Positions 1-8,563 of a stretch of 24,058 bases of DNA are shown here, piece after piece. The DNA comes from Isohypsibius dastychi (taxonomy: Eukaryota > Tardigrada > Eutardigrada > Parachela > Isohypsibiidae): positions 1 to 24,058 of the forward strand of contig JAQIWT010000304.1 of assembly GCA_034696485.1 (NCBI GenBank). The letters run 5' to 3'. Under the pieces are notes generated by a model. The model was not told the DNA's origin. It searched no databases and saw only the letters and a list, made by a program, of their open reading frames with translations. Made by a program: the position numbers and the translations under genes. Each line of letters opens with the position of its first letter. The first letter of the stretch is position 1.

Positions 1-963
1 GTTCTCGGATTCTTAACTGTTGAGAGAAAACCTTGAAACGAATGGGATTGTAAAAGATGGATGAATAGGTCCCCGATAAGTGCACGAGCTATCATAGCAG
101 AGCGGGACGCCGCACATGCTTGCTGTCTCAAGCAAGCGAAGTTGTCCATCTTCCTTACAACGTTCGCCTACGTGGAGCACTCAAGAGGGGAAACGGAAAT
201 CACAACTCTCCGAAGAACTCAAATAGCAGCTATATCACCTTGCTTTGGTCGAAATCAACGACATCATATGCGAACCTTACTGCTCCCGCAAAGATGGTCT
301 GTAAGACAGTAAGCGATTCAGTCCAACTCCAACCTGAAGGTGGAGCGAGCGACTCGGAATTCCACCGAACATCCTCAACTTGTCCATCCCATGATAACCT
401 TCAAAGTTTTCATCTTCCGAGAATCGAGGACCCGAGGAATTCGAGGAACCCAACCTAACTGAGGCCGAGAATTTCAAACAGTACCCGAGCATTTTTCGGG
501 TAGCCGGAATAAGGCGTTTCTGAGATTATCATCTGGATAAATGCTATTCCGGTTAAATGGTTCCAGGTCAAATGTCGGCAATGTGGATAAGAGTGTGTAT
601 TCCTTGTGCAACGAGGCGCCGGAATTATGAATCAGGATTAGGCGAAATATTCCAGCAAAGACAAACTGAACGAAACCAGGATCAGGAATAAAGAAATTAT
701 TCTTCTACACAAAATGAGTTTGAAATGCGAACCAGGAATAGCGTTATCCTGGCTCTCCGCATTTGCGCGAAGTTTACCGGATTAAGCAAATCCGAATTGC
801 GAAAACTACCTAAATGTTCAGAATAAGATTAATGCAAGTTTAAAATTCATTGGATTCAACAATTATTACGAGAATAACAATTCTTGATCTGAATTGTTTA
901 ACAACGTTTGTTTTAGGAATAACAACGGCATTAGTGAAATACAACAGATAACGTGATTTGGGA
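1..963. other. Non-coding left flank
   Basis: I find no convincing gene here. The open frames at 61-312, 120-458 and 277-492 overlap on both strands, lack paired splice signals and resemble no family. The stretch is rich in words such as ggaata, ccggaat and aggaata and holds short inverted repeats, for example aacaattc (876-883) facing gaattgtt (891-898). Similar words recur to the right of the second direct repeat (about 22400-22700), so both flanks may derive from related decayed repeats. The left breakpoint of the 886-bp repeat is at 963/964. Confidence 0.6.
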
Positions 964-1527
964 CAGATCATGGATATGAAAGCAGCCCAAACGGAAGCGG
1001 GCAAAAGGTCATCGGAAAAGGTAAAGTTGCTCAGTTTTGGTGCTCGCGGCTTTCACGTTTTTAAGATTTTAATTTATTACAGACATCGGAAGCGTTGAGC
1101 GAGTATCTGTTGCCAGGGCTGGGATGGCTGGCAATTCGATTGGTTCTTCAGGAATCATTTCCGGTATGTTGTATTTTCTTGTTTATCAGAATTTATTTTG
1201 ACAAAGGGTCATATTGCAGGTGGGGGAATGGAGCTGGACCTGAATAATCCTGATCATCTGAACATTATCATGGCAGCTAAACAGATGTTGGAAGCTCGGG
1301 CGGCTCTGCAGAACTTGGAAGACAATCCGGAAGTCGATTTGGATCGCCTCGCTGACGAGGAGCCTTCAATTCCGGACTTTCATGACCTGTACGATTTTCC
1401 GGAAATGGACGAATTGTATGATTCGGAAGATGTCAGCGATGAACAAGCCGAAGCTGATTTCGTGGAATTTTTGGATTCCCGAAAGAAGATGCGCACTGAG
1501 GAAGTCCTTGAGGAAGTTATGGAGTAA
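964..1527 (+). pseudogene. Truncated duplicate of the last exons of the 728-residue gene
   Basis: This holds partial exon 11 (964-1020), exon 12 (1083-1163) and exon 13 (1220-1527, ending in TAA), with intact introns between them. They are identical to the 3' exons of the full gene at 17991-21855. Upstream of 964 the sequence no longer matches that gene, so ten complete exons and the start are missing. The junction happens to read ...gggacag|at, a weak acceptor in the right phase for the downstream frame, so transcripts cannot be wholly excluded. Most likely it is a dead fragment, either recent (no decay seen) or an assembly artefact. Confidence 0.85.
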
Positions 1528-1769
1528 GGTGTCGTCAGAATCTCGTTGTTTTTTTCTGTTTTTGTTCCTTTTCGATTCTGATTTGATCGATCGTACTTTC
1601 GAATTTTACCTCTTTCGCCGCCGTATTTCAAGGATTTTTAAAAATTAAATAGCCACTGCTCTGTCACGCCGGCTGTTTTATCAGCTTTATCGTAATTTAT
1701 TTCTTATAACTTTTTATCGGTTTTGCAACCGGCTTACTGGAAACCTGTCCGAGAAATGTTTTATTTTTG

Positions 1770-1775
1770 AATAAA
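1770..1775 (+). terminator. Poly(A) signal AATAAA, repeat copy 1
   Basis: A canonical AATAAA lies about 240 bases after the TAA at 1525-1527, followed by an A run. It is the duplicated counterpart of the signal at 22098-22103. Confidence 0.6.
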
Positions 1776-1787
1776 AAAAACCCGTTG

Positions 1788-1793
1788 TTTATT
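1788..1793 (-). terminator. Candidate poly(A) signal of the Artemis-like gene
   Basis: tttatt on the plus strand reads AATAAA on the minus strand, 65-70 bases beyond the Artemis-like stop at 1858-1860. It lies inside the duplicated segment, so the nuclease gene's 3' UTR is made of sequence shared with the other gene's 3' end. Together with 1770-1775 it forms a bidirectional terminator. Confidence 0.55.
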
Positions 1794-1857
1794 CTGCTTC
1801 CGGTTCGCAATGCAGTCCCACAAGTGCCGGCAGTAATCTCGAATCACAAAAATAACA

Positions 1858-3534
1858 TCAGTTCTTTTTACGTTGAGAGGGTCTGACTGGAGGAACAAAG
1901 CCATCATCATCTTCATCAACCATGAAAATAGTCGGGCTGTACAGATTTTCTGGTGGAATGACATGGACTGAATCCGTTTCTGCCAAAGACACTTTATCCT
2001 TTCCGAACAACTTGAGAACCTGATAAACAACAAGTTCTGTCAATACGCTCTGTAGATCTAATCCTGTTTGTCTCACCGATTCCGCAGAAGAACCACGGGG
2101 AACTACACAGGGAACAATTTTCTCGGGCTGAAGCATTTCCACAAACGCAGTCAGTTCTTCCATCGAACAGTGCATAGAATAGGCGACTTTTTCAATCGTC
2201 GGCGAAATTCTTACGGAATCCATTCCCATGTAATCTTTCAGCGAAAAGGTCATGGCACACAGTTTGATCAGCAGAGTCTTTTTTCCCGCCACAGCGCCGA
2301 AACAAAAGTCCTGATTTCGCTGCAAAAAGTTCAAAAAAATAATGTTGTAGAATGTCAGTTGAAAGAAATCAGATAAGTCACACATCACACCGTAAAACAG
2401 GCATGTAGATTGGTGATACTTGGACGTCGAGTCAGGCATCTTTGGACTTCCGGCATTCCATCGTACAAGTCAAATTTGTAGTCGCACACATGAACCTGAA
2501 AATTAGAATTAAGAAATACAGCAGGTTTTACATCCGCTGAAGATTGTCTTACTGGCTTTTGGAAGTGTTTGAATAATTCTTCAAATACAGCTTCATATCC
2601 AAATTCCGCTTTCGTTATGAAACCAACTCGCCCTTCCGGATACCTCAGCTGCCACCGTTCAACAGAATCACAGACTTTTCGAATAGCATTTTCCCGAGTC
2701 ACAAACGAATTTCCCTCGTTTTTGTGCGCAAAAGTAGTGTCCAGATAAACAGTGGAAAGTGATCCAGCCAGTTCGCGCAGAAAGTTCAGTCGTGGCAACT
2801 GGTCGCGGTAAAATCTGAAGTCACCGGTATATAAGACGCACTTTTGATCCCTCTTAAAGATGTACATCACTGAACCCGGACAATGATTTGCCGGGACCAT
2901 TGTTACAGATAACACCACCTGCAACCGGAAGTATTTTGGAAATTTGTTCGGAACCATCAACAAACTAGCTGTGCTTTTCAAAAACACTTGTCAGGCAGCT
3001 CACTTCCGCTTCTCTGGTGTATCTTTCGCTTTTGAGGGTGATAAAAGTTTCTGAATCCATTTCCAGCTCAACCTGATCAGCAAAGTCAGCAAAAAGGAAC
3101 AAATATACCCCAGCATTCCGTTCGAACTTACTATCTTCGCAAGCGTCCGATCCGGAAGCTTGAACCTTCCATGATTCCGCAGGATCGAAGCGGAACCGGC
3201 CGAGCAATACAGTTTACGGCTTTGGCTGGAAAAATCATCAAATCAACGATGGGAATCCACAACGCACTAAATTGCAAACCAAAATAATGATTAAGTCCGC
3301 GGCAGAAAGAACTAACCTGGCCGACAAATGATTAGCAAGCTGCACCGAATCCAGACCATTCATATGGTCTGAAATTTAAAATTACGATATCATGAAAACA
3401 TATATCTGAGAAAATATAGACTCACCGCGGTGACAGTGCGAAAGGAAAAACAGCGTTGAGGCGAGATTTCGACCTGCAAAATTATCGACGGATATCCCAG
3501 GAAACTCCGATATAATACCACTGAATGTGCTCAT
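1858..3534 (-). CDS. DCLRE1C: Artemis-like metallo-beta-lactamase/beta-CASP nuclease
   Basis: Seven exons: 3426-3534, 3317-3368, 3132-3225, 3004-3072, 2553-2918, 2391-2495 and 1858-2319, giving 418 residues. The family opens DNA hairpins and trims ends in non-homologous end joining, in the nucleus. The N-terminus MSTFSG and the metal motif SHCHRDHMNGL (H33, H35, D37, H38, the last formed across the exon 1/2 junction) fall at the same residue numbers as in human Artemis, which supports this start; MRM six bases upstream is an alternative. Also visible are NHCPGS (H120), TGDFR (D141), LDTTF (D168), LHAC (H261, beta-CASP motif B) and YSMHCS (H315, motif C), so the active site looks complete. The tail after the beta-CASP domain is short; human Artemis has 692 residues, with a long regulatory C-terminus absent here. 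An acceptor at 3671/3672 suggests an extra 5' UTR exon. Confidence 0.92.
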
Positions 3535-3956
3535 CCTCATCAGCCTCTCGAAGCAAGCATGAACGTTTCTCAACGAATGGTCGTTCAAAATCGTATACCA
3601 GTGTTGATAGTTCGACTGGCCAAATAAATCTCTTGCGTAGCGGGATTATTCTTCACTTCAAAATAGAGCGCCTGTAAAAGAAAGCAAAGATGAAAAATTT
3701 GATATCTAAAGTCATCGGTCCAGATATCAAGCCCACCCACTATTCAGAGCGAAGGCAAAAAACAGCACGTCACAAAAGAGTGTTCAAAATTCTACCGCCA
3801 AGTCAAAAATCAGTCTATGAGCATGTCATTGTGATAGCATGAAACATTCTCGTGACTGGTTGCCACCACGTTCAAAGTGATCCAATGTGAAGATTTGAAC
3901 TCATTAAATTTTGCAGATTTGACTCCGCAAATGATTTAAACTTTATTTTTAAGCGT

Positions 3957-3962
3957 TTTATT
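3957..3962 (-). terminator. Candidate poly(A) signal of the ELAV-like gene
   Basis: tttatt on the plus strand is AATAAA on the minus strand; a second copy is at 3942-3947. They lie about 655-675 bases after the ELAV-like stop, implying a long 3' UTR, which is usual for this family. No nearer canonical signal was noticed. Confidence 0.45.
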
Positions 3963-3983
3963 ACTCGTAACAAAAATAAACTT

Positions 3984-4005
3984 ATCACGCGGCTCAACGC
4001 GTGAT
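3984..4005. repeat. Perfect 8-bp inverted repeat
   Basis: Arms atcacgcg and cgcgtgat flank a six-base loop (gctcaa). It is GC-rich in an AT-rich 3' region, just upstream (in minus-strand transcript order) of the putative ELAV-like poly(A) signals. Confidence 0.7.
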
Positions 4006-4058
4006 CATTTCACCTACGGAAATCGGGAAACGCGGTGGCTACCATAAGGCGTGGTTTA

Positions 4059-4087
4059 TCATAACCATTATTGAGTCATGGTTATGA
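4059..4087. repeat. 9-bp inverted repeat
   Basis: Arms tcataacca and tggttatga flank an 11-base loop. It lies about 55 bases from the 3984-4005 hairpin, so the two could form adjacent stem-loops in the ELAV-like 3' UTR. Confidence 0.6.
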
Positions 4088-4616
4088 CAAATACATTATG
4101 CACTCTAAGATCAGGTCACTTCAACTGAAGAACAAATTTGCGCAAATCAAAGGCTACAGATGCAGTTATTTGAAGAAGTCTGTACTGCTGCACTGTCGCG
4201 TTCATTACCATAACCACCACTTCTTCTGCCCCCCCCCCCTTGGGGGAGCGGACAAAATATTCCATCGCTCTGATGTATTGTGACGTCCGAATAGTCACCA
4301 CTGGCTGTATTATCAGCCACCAACAAATCTCAAGTAATTGTGGTATTCAAGAGTCCCACAACTGGGCCATGTGCGAACGATTTCTTAATTCTGATCGGGT
4401 GACCAACAATGCAAACCTTGGTTTTTATCTCACAGTCACACCAAGATCTTTCATCATGCACTTTGAAAATAAGAATAACAATAAAACATGTTCAAAAGCA
4501 GGCGCGGAAGAATAAACACAGCCGCAAAAGAGATCAAAAGCAAAATTCTACAGTACTAAGAAAATCCAGCAAAATTTTAATATCCTTAAAACCAGTTCAC
4601 AAATCCAGGAAAAACA

Positions 4617-6272
4617 TCAGCAGATTCGCGCAGAGGATATTCGGTGGCGTCGGTCATTCTGCTTCACATTCACAATCAAAAAATGCCCGGTCTCAACTTC
4701 ATAATTGTTGAGCGCAGCAATCGCAGAAAACGCCTACAAAAAAACGAGTATTTAGCAGTACATCGAATCAACACACATAAAACAAAATACATGAAACAGA
4801 TGCACCGACTCACCTCATTTCCCCGGATCATGTTGACGAAACCGTAACCCCCACCACAAGGATTTCCTCGCTTCATAATCTAAAATACAAGCATGACTTT
4901 GAAAATATCAGACTGGCTGAGCGGGTCAAGAGTTCAAAATTCCAAAATTCCAAAATTCACCTTCACACTCTCCACAGCTCCAAACTGGCCAAACAGATGC
5001 TTAAGAACGTTTTCGTCGTGGGCGGGTTTAAGATTGCCGATGAAAATCGCGAAAGTCCCGAATGGAAGAGGATGCGATGGAAGCGGCATAACTGGTAGAG
5101 AGCTCGTGGAAGCAGGGAGATCCGGAGTGACGATGGAGACCTGTGGGCCGGAAATGGATGTTGCGGGCTGAATAGGCATTCTCTTGCTGCGATTCGGTCC
5201 ATTTGCGTGGGCGAACGAAATCTTGATCTTTCCGGACTCACCAGCTGGAGTGGATCCATCCAGTAAGGAAAGCGTACGTTCAGCATCCGCGCGCATTTCA
5301 AAGCGAACAAATGCGATACCCCTGCTGGTTCCTGTAGTGAAATGAAACCAAGTCATGGAACACGTCATGAAAAACGTGCTCAAAAACTGACCGGAAGTTG
5401 GATCCAGCAGCAGCTTGCACGCAATAACATGGCCAAAATAGGAGAAATAATGGAATATCTCGACAAGGCTCCAAGAAGATGAAAGCCTAGATAAAATCAG
5501 AAATTTAGGATCGGTGAACAATCCAGAGACAAAAACAGCATCGCCGCGAGCAATTAGGTCATATCTCACCCGCAAATGTGGAGGTTTGACTTCCGGATCT
5601 CAGAGCTTTGGTCTCTTGCCAGGCAAACCTACAAAAACAAAAACCATGAGAATTTCCCACCGAAACACAATCTCTCTCTGCATACGGAATAAAACAGCTG
5701 GATTGGCGCAAAAACATCATTTAGTGCCGGAAGTCAAAAAAGCAAACTGACCTTAATCCGTTTTCCAAAAAGCATCATTCCGTCGAGCTGACCACAAACT
5801 ACCTCAGCCTGCTCTGCACTTGAATATTCCGCGAACGCATATCCCTTGCGTTCACCTGCACGAGCAAGAGAATTATTTTACGAACAGAAATACTGCAAGC
5901 AGCAAACTTGCCTGTAGCTGGGTTGCTGACAAGTTTGAATTCGATAAGAGGTCCCCTTCTGGCACAGATCGTTTCCAGATCTTCAGAACTGAGCTGCAAC
6001 AAGAATTCTGTCAATAACTGCAAAATACAACAAGCAACAACTCATGTTTTGCGACTCACCTCTGCTGGAAGGTAAGTGAGAATGATCTTCCGACTTTTCG
6101 ATACCTCACTTGCTCCGGAATCAGCTGGAAATTTCCGCTTCGGAGTAAGTTCCATCGAAGTCGGCGACGAAACCAGCCGTCCTTCAGGAATTTCGGTGAC
6201 CCGGATCATAAAATTGACTTCCGGAGAGACGATGAGGGCAGATGGGGCCTGGGGTTGTCTGCTGGAAGCCAT
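4617..6272 (-). CDS. ELAVL: ELAV/Hu-like RNA-binding protein with three RRMs
   Basis: Eight exons: 6060-6272, 5912-5993, 5752-5855, 5570-5628, 5392-5486, 4961-5331, 4814-4879 and 4617-4733, giving 368 residues, the normal ELAV/Hu size. These proteins bind AU/U-rich RNA and control mRNA stability and splicing. RRM1 spans about 62-138 (RNP2 IILTYLP, RNP1 KGYAFAEY), RRM2 about 148-226 (RNP2 LHICGL, RNP1 RGIAFVRF) and RRM3 about 277-352 (RNP2 IFIGNL, RNP1 GYGFVNM). A variable Ser/Pro hinge (about 227-275) separates RRM2 and RRM3, as in Hu proteins. The RRM2 junction 5570/5486 restores the exact family spacing between GL and FG. The intron after residue 98 is GC-AG. The intron 5332-5391 is 60 nt and stop-free in frame. 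RRM1 is the most divergent of the three. Orthology to one family member cannot be assigned by eye. Confidence 0.92.
5856..5911 (-). other. GC-AG intron in the ELAV-like gene
   Basis: The donor reads CTACAG|GCAAGT and the acceptor CTCGTGCAG. Joining 5912 to 5855 rebuilds the RRM1 loop NPATG-ERKGYAF in frame, which no nearby GT donor does. GC-AG introns are a known minor class, and the rest of this donor matches U1 well. Confidence 0.85.
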
Positions 6273-6801
6273 ATCCTCGGAATCGTAATAAATTCAAACA
6301 AGCCGTCGAAAGCAAAAAGTATTCTGACTACAGACAGTACTGGAATTAAATTCAAAATAATACTGATTCACGGAAGATATGCACGAGATCTGCAGAGAAA
6401 ATCACAAATGACAAATGCCAAGTATCGCTCGTTGGAAATTTATGGAGAGAAAGTGCCGCGTGCAGCATGGCAAAAGCAGGCCAGATAGACACACCCCTAC
6501 CAGCCAGAACCAATCGCAATTGCATACTGGCTATCAAGCTCCAATGTGGGATTTTCCCATTTCAAGTGCATTGCCACTGGCGTAATAAATCGAAAAGTGG
6601 TCAAATGACCAACTCCGGAAGTCTAACCCTGGATGGAAAAGATTTTCAACCGCAGCCTCTCAGTTTGTCTTGCCACGAAACGAGAAAATGCAAAAAATCT
6701 CATTTTTTATCACTCTTGTCGATAACAGAAAACTACTGTAGTCTTCGCACCGCCAAAAATCAAAAAACAGATCAAGTAAAGCCGTTCTTATAACAAGCCG
6801 A
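6273..6801. other. ELAV-like 5' region and RING-protein 3' region
   Basis: No gene is supported. Both neighbours are on the minus strand, so this holds the ELAV-like promoter/5' UTR and the RING-protein 3' UTR. The plus-strand open frames at 6255-6488 and 6467-6793 have no domain or splice support. One CCGGAAGT word is at 6615-6622. Confidence 0.55.
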
Positions 6802-7505
6802 TTAAAGGAGCAGTATCCGCGGGTCTGAACGAGGATTTTCACAATGAGGCCGCATACAACAACCGTCCAACACTTTTTCGTGCGCGCATTTTGTACACGC
6901 GACATGTCCGCATTTCCAGACCATCATATCGTTTCCGGTGCGCTAAAAACCAAGACAAATTTTGGTCAAATAAACAATGATGTCAGATTGCAGACCGTAG
7001 AAAACGAAGATGTTTGACAAACTAACTACAAAACACTTACAAGACAACAAAACTTCAGAACAACGAAAATGTTTTAATTACTCACCACTTTGTCGCAATT
7101 CCAGCAAATGAAAACGGTTTTCATCTTCTCCGCTTTCAAGAACGCAAGTTCCTGTATTCAAAAACAAGCGTTATATCTCACAACGAAAGAAGGGAGCAAA
7201 TTTCCGACCTTTTCAATCTCGACAACATATTCTTCAAGCTCCTGAATACGTTCACTCGGCGAATTTGCCAGAACCTAAAAACAATGACGATCATAATGAA
7301 ATTTTTCCCCAAGTCGCACAAAAAAATAAATTCTGACCTGAACAGCGTTGAAGGCATTTTTCAAGTTTTCATTCCGTTTCTTCAGCTGTTCATTCTCGTT
7401 CAGGAGCTCCTTCATAACGGTTGAGCGCGCCAATTCCGCAGCATCACATCCTCGTTGCACCTCGTCGTCGACGTCGCTGGGGCTGTATGAGACGATACTT
7501 GACAT
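6802..7505 (-). CDS. Small coiled-coil RING-finger protein
   Basis: Four exons: 7338-7505, 7209-7274, 7086-7151 and 6802-6942, giving 146 residues; all three introns are phase 0. Residues about 27-90 are rich in Glu, Lys and Leu with heptad character (ELLNENEQLKKRNENLKN, then ERIQELEEYV), predicting a dimerising coiled coil. The C-terminus carries a RING-like zinc motif: C94-x2-C97, C111-x-H113-x2-C116-x2-C119, then C128/C129 and C134. The last cysteine pair is spaced x4 or x5 instead of the usual x2. RING domains commonly recruit E2 enzymes for ubiquitin transfer, so an E3 ligase role is likely but inferred. The start MSS is preferred because the in-frame ATG 66 bases upstream adds unrelated residues. 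The donor of exon 2 (GTCGGA) is weak. I cannot name an orthologue. Confidence 0.8.
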
Positions 7506-7696
7506 GATAAATAAGGGTTCCGAACAATATGAAAATTGATGTGCGAAAAAGCGCGGGATTGATCGGAGCAAGCGCGTCGACTCGACTTTCGTGAACGTTG
7601 TTGGATTTGGGGTGGTGGTTCAGAGGGGTGGGGGTAATTTCACTCACCACAGACCAGGGACTAGTTGAGATGTTGGAGGGGACAGCGAATCAGAAT

Positions 7697-7705
7697 GGCG
7701 CGAAA
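7697..7705 (-). promoter_or_regulatory. E2F-like site upstream of the RING gene
   Basis: ggcgcgaaa reads TTTCGCGCC on the minus strand, matching the E2F/DP consensus TTTSSCGC. It lies about 190 bases upstream of the RING-protein ATG. A CCAAT-type gattgg is close by (about 7712-7717). A single match may be chance. Confidence 0.35.
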
Positions 7706-7863
7706 ATCCGCGGGCATTTCTGATTGGCTGCCCACCTACGCTGCCCCCTTGGAGGTCTAAAAAATGTTGCCCCCCTGGGTAGACCTTCCGAATCAGAAAA
7801 AAAAACTGAACAAGAAAAGAATACCCAACATTTTTTTCGAATCGTGGAAGCCGAGAAAAGCAG

Positions 7864-7886
7864 GGGTGTATATAAAATATACACCC
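7864..7886. repeat. Perfect 9-bp palindrome containing TATATAAA
   Basis: Arms gggtgtata and tatacaccc flank a five-base loop (taaaa). The centre reads tatataaaatata, a TATA-box-like core. It could be a promoter element, a small hairpin or a remnant of an inverted-repeat element. Confidence 0.7.
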
Positions 7887-8563
7887 TCCAACAACTCAAA
7901 CTAGCCCCTGAGGTCCACAGATGCACTTACCGCAACGTGACCGATCCCTATCCAGGAATAGAGAAAAGATTTTTTTTCTGCGAGGAGGGTGGGAGAAAGT
8001 GTTTAGAAAATAAAATGTCACCGAATTTTTTTGCTCAAACCTGATGTTCCACACGTCACCAGTTATGCATAAACACAATTTTTTTATGAAATCGCGTTGA
8101 ACGTAATTGAATAACTTCTAAACTATAGCAAATGCGATGCTTGCTCTTCCATAAACAACCAATCACAAGCAATCAAGTTCCATCTCCGGAGCTTTTTGTC
8201 ATTTTTCCCACTTCAAAACCTTTTAAAAACTCAAAAAAACTGAAAATTTCCCGCAGAAATCTCGCCCCTATAACAAAACAACTGTCTGGATCCTCCGCCC
8301 ACCAAATCCACCACTGTTCCTAATCGCTCCAATTCGCAAAGTGAATCAAACCAGTTATCCGCCCTCGATCCTCTTCACCTCGAATTCATCGGTCGCTGTC
8401 AGTTGTCAATAACATCGGTTTTGATTCGTATAAAGCGATTCTACATCACGAGGAGAAACATAACTTTATAAGGATCGACACAACATGAAGCTAGTGAAAT
8501 AAAACGTCTTCAGAAAAACATAACCGAATAAATTCAACAAATTCGACCGAACAGCTTAAAAAA

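Larger units (their letters stand above)
964..1849 (+). repeat. 886-bp direct repeat, copy 1
   Basis: Bases 964-1849 match 21292-22177 without a difference I can find by eye. The offset is 20,328 bp in direct orientation. Similarity stops abruptly on both sides: a963 against g21291, and a1850 against t22178. The repeat holds the end of exon 11, all of exons 12 and 13 and the 3' region of the gene at 17991-21855. The ends are not TG/CA and no LTR-type coding lies between the copies, so this is a segmental duplication or an assembly duplication, not a transposon terminus. Confidence 0.97.
3535..4616. other. Artemis upstream region and ELAV-like 3' UTR
   Basis: No complete gene is seen. On the minus strand, the acceptor TTTTACAG at 3672-3679 opens a 28-codon frame (3671 down to 3588) that ends in a stop before the Artemis ATG, consistent with a 5' UTR exon. 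The long stretch between about 3940 and 4616 is probably the 3' UTR of the ELAV-like gene. It contains two minus-strand AATAAA signals, two hairpins and an 11-C run (4229-4239) followed by tt and ggggg. Confidence 0.5.
7506..8563. other. Intergenic region upstream of the RING gene
   Basis: No gene is supported; open frames at 7690-8078 overlap on both strands without domains. The stretch holds a G-rich run (about 7608-7634), two C-runs in similar context (gcccccttgg near 7743 and gcccccctgg near 7770), the E2F-like site and a perfect palindrome at 7864-7886. From about 8100 to 8560 it is AT-rich and probably includes the 3' UTR of the gene ending at 8564. Confidence 0.55.

Noticed and set aside
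3588-3671. Small minus-strand exon (ALYFEVKNNPATQEIYLAS) as a separate gene
   Set aside because: It has an acceptor but only 28 codons, and no partner exon was found. A 5' UTR exon of the Artemis-like gene is simpler.
5487-5569. A minus-strand frame in this intron reading AVFVSGLF, like an RRM RNP2 motif
   Set aside because: Splicing 5570 to 5486 gives LHICGL with exact ELAV spacing. The intron is 83 nt, so retention from exon 4 meets a stop at once. The likeness appears accidental.
7690-8078. Overlapping open frames on both strands upstream of the RING gene
   Set aside because: They overlap one another, cross G/C homopolymer runs and the palindrome, and show no family resemblance.
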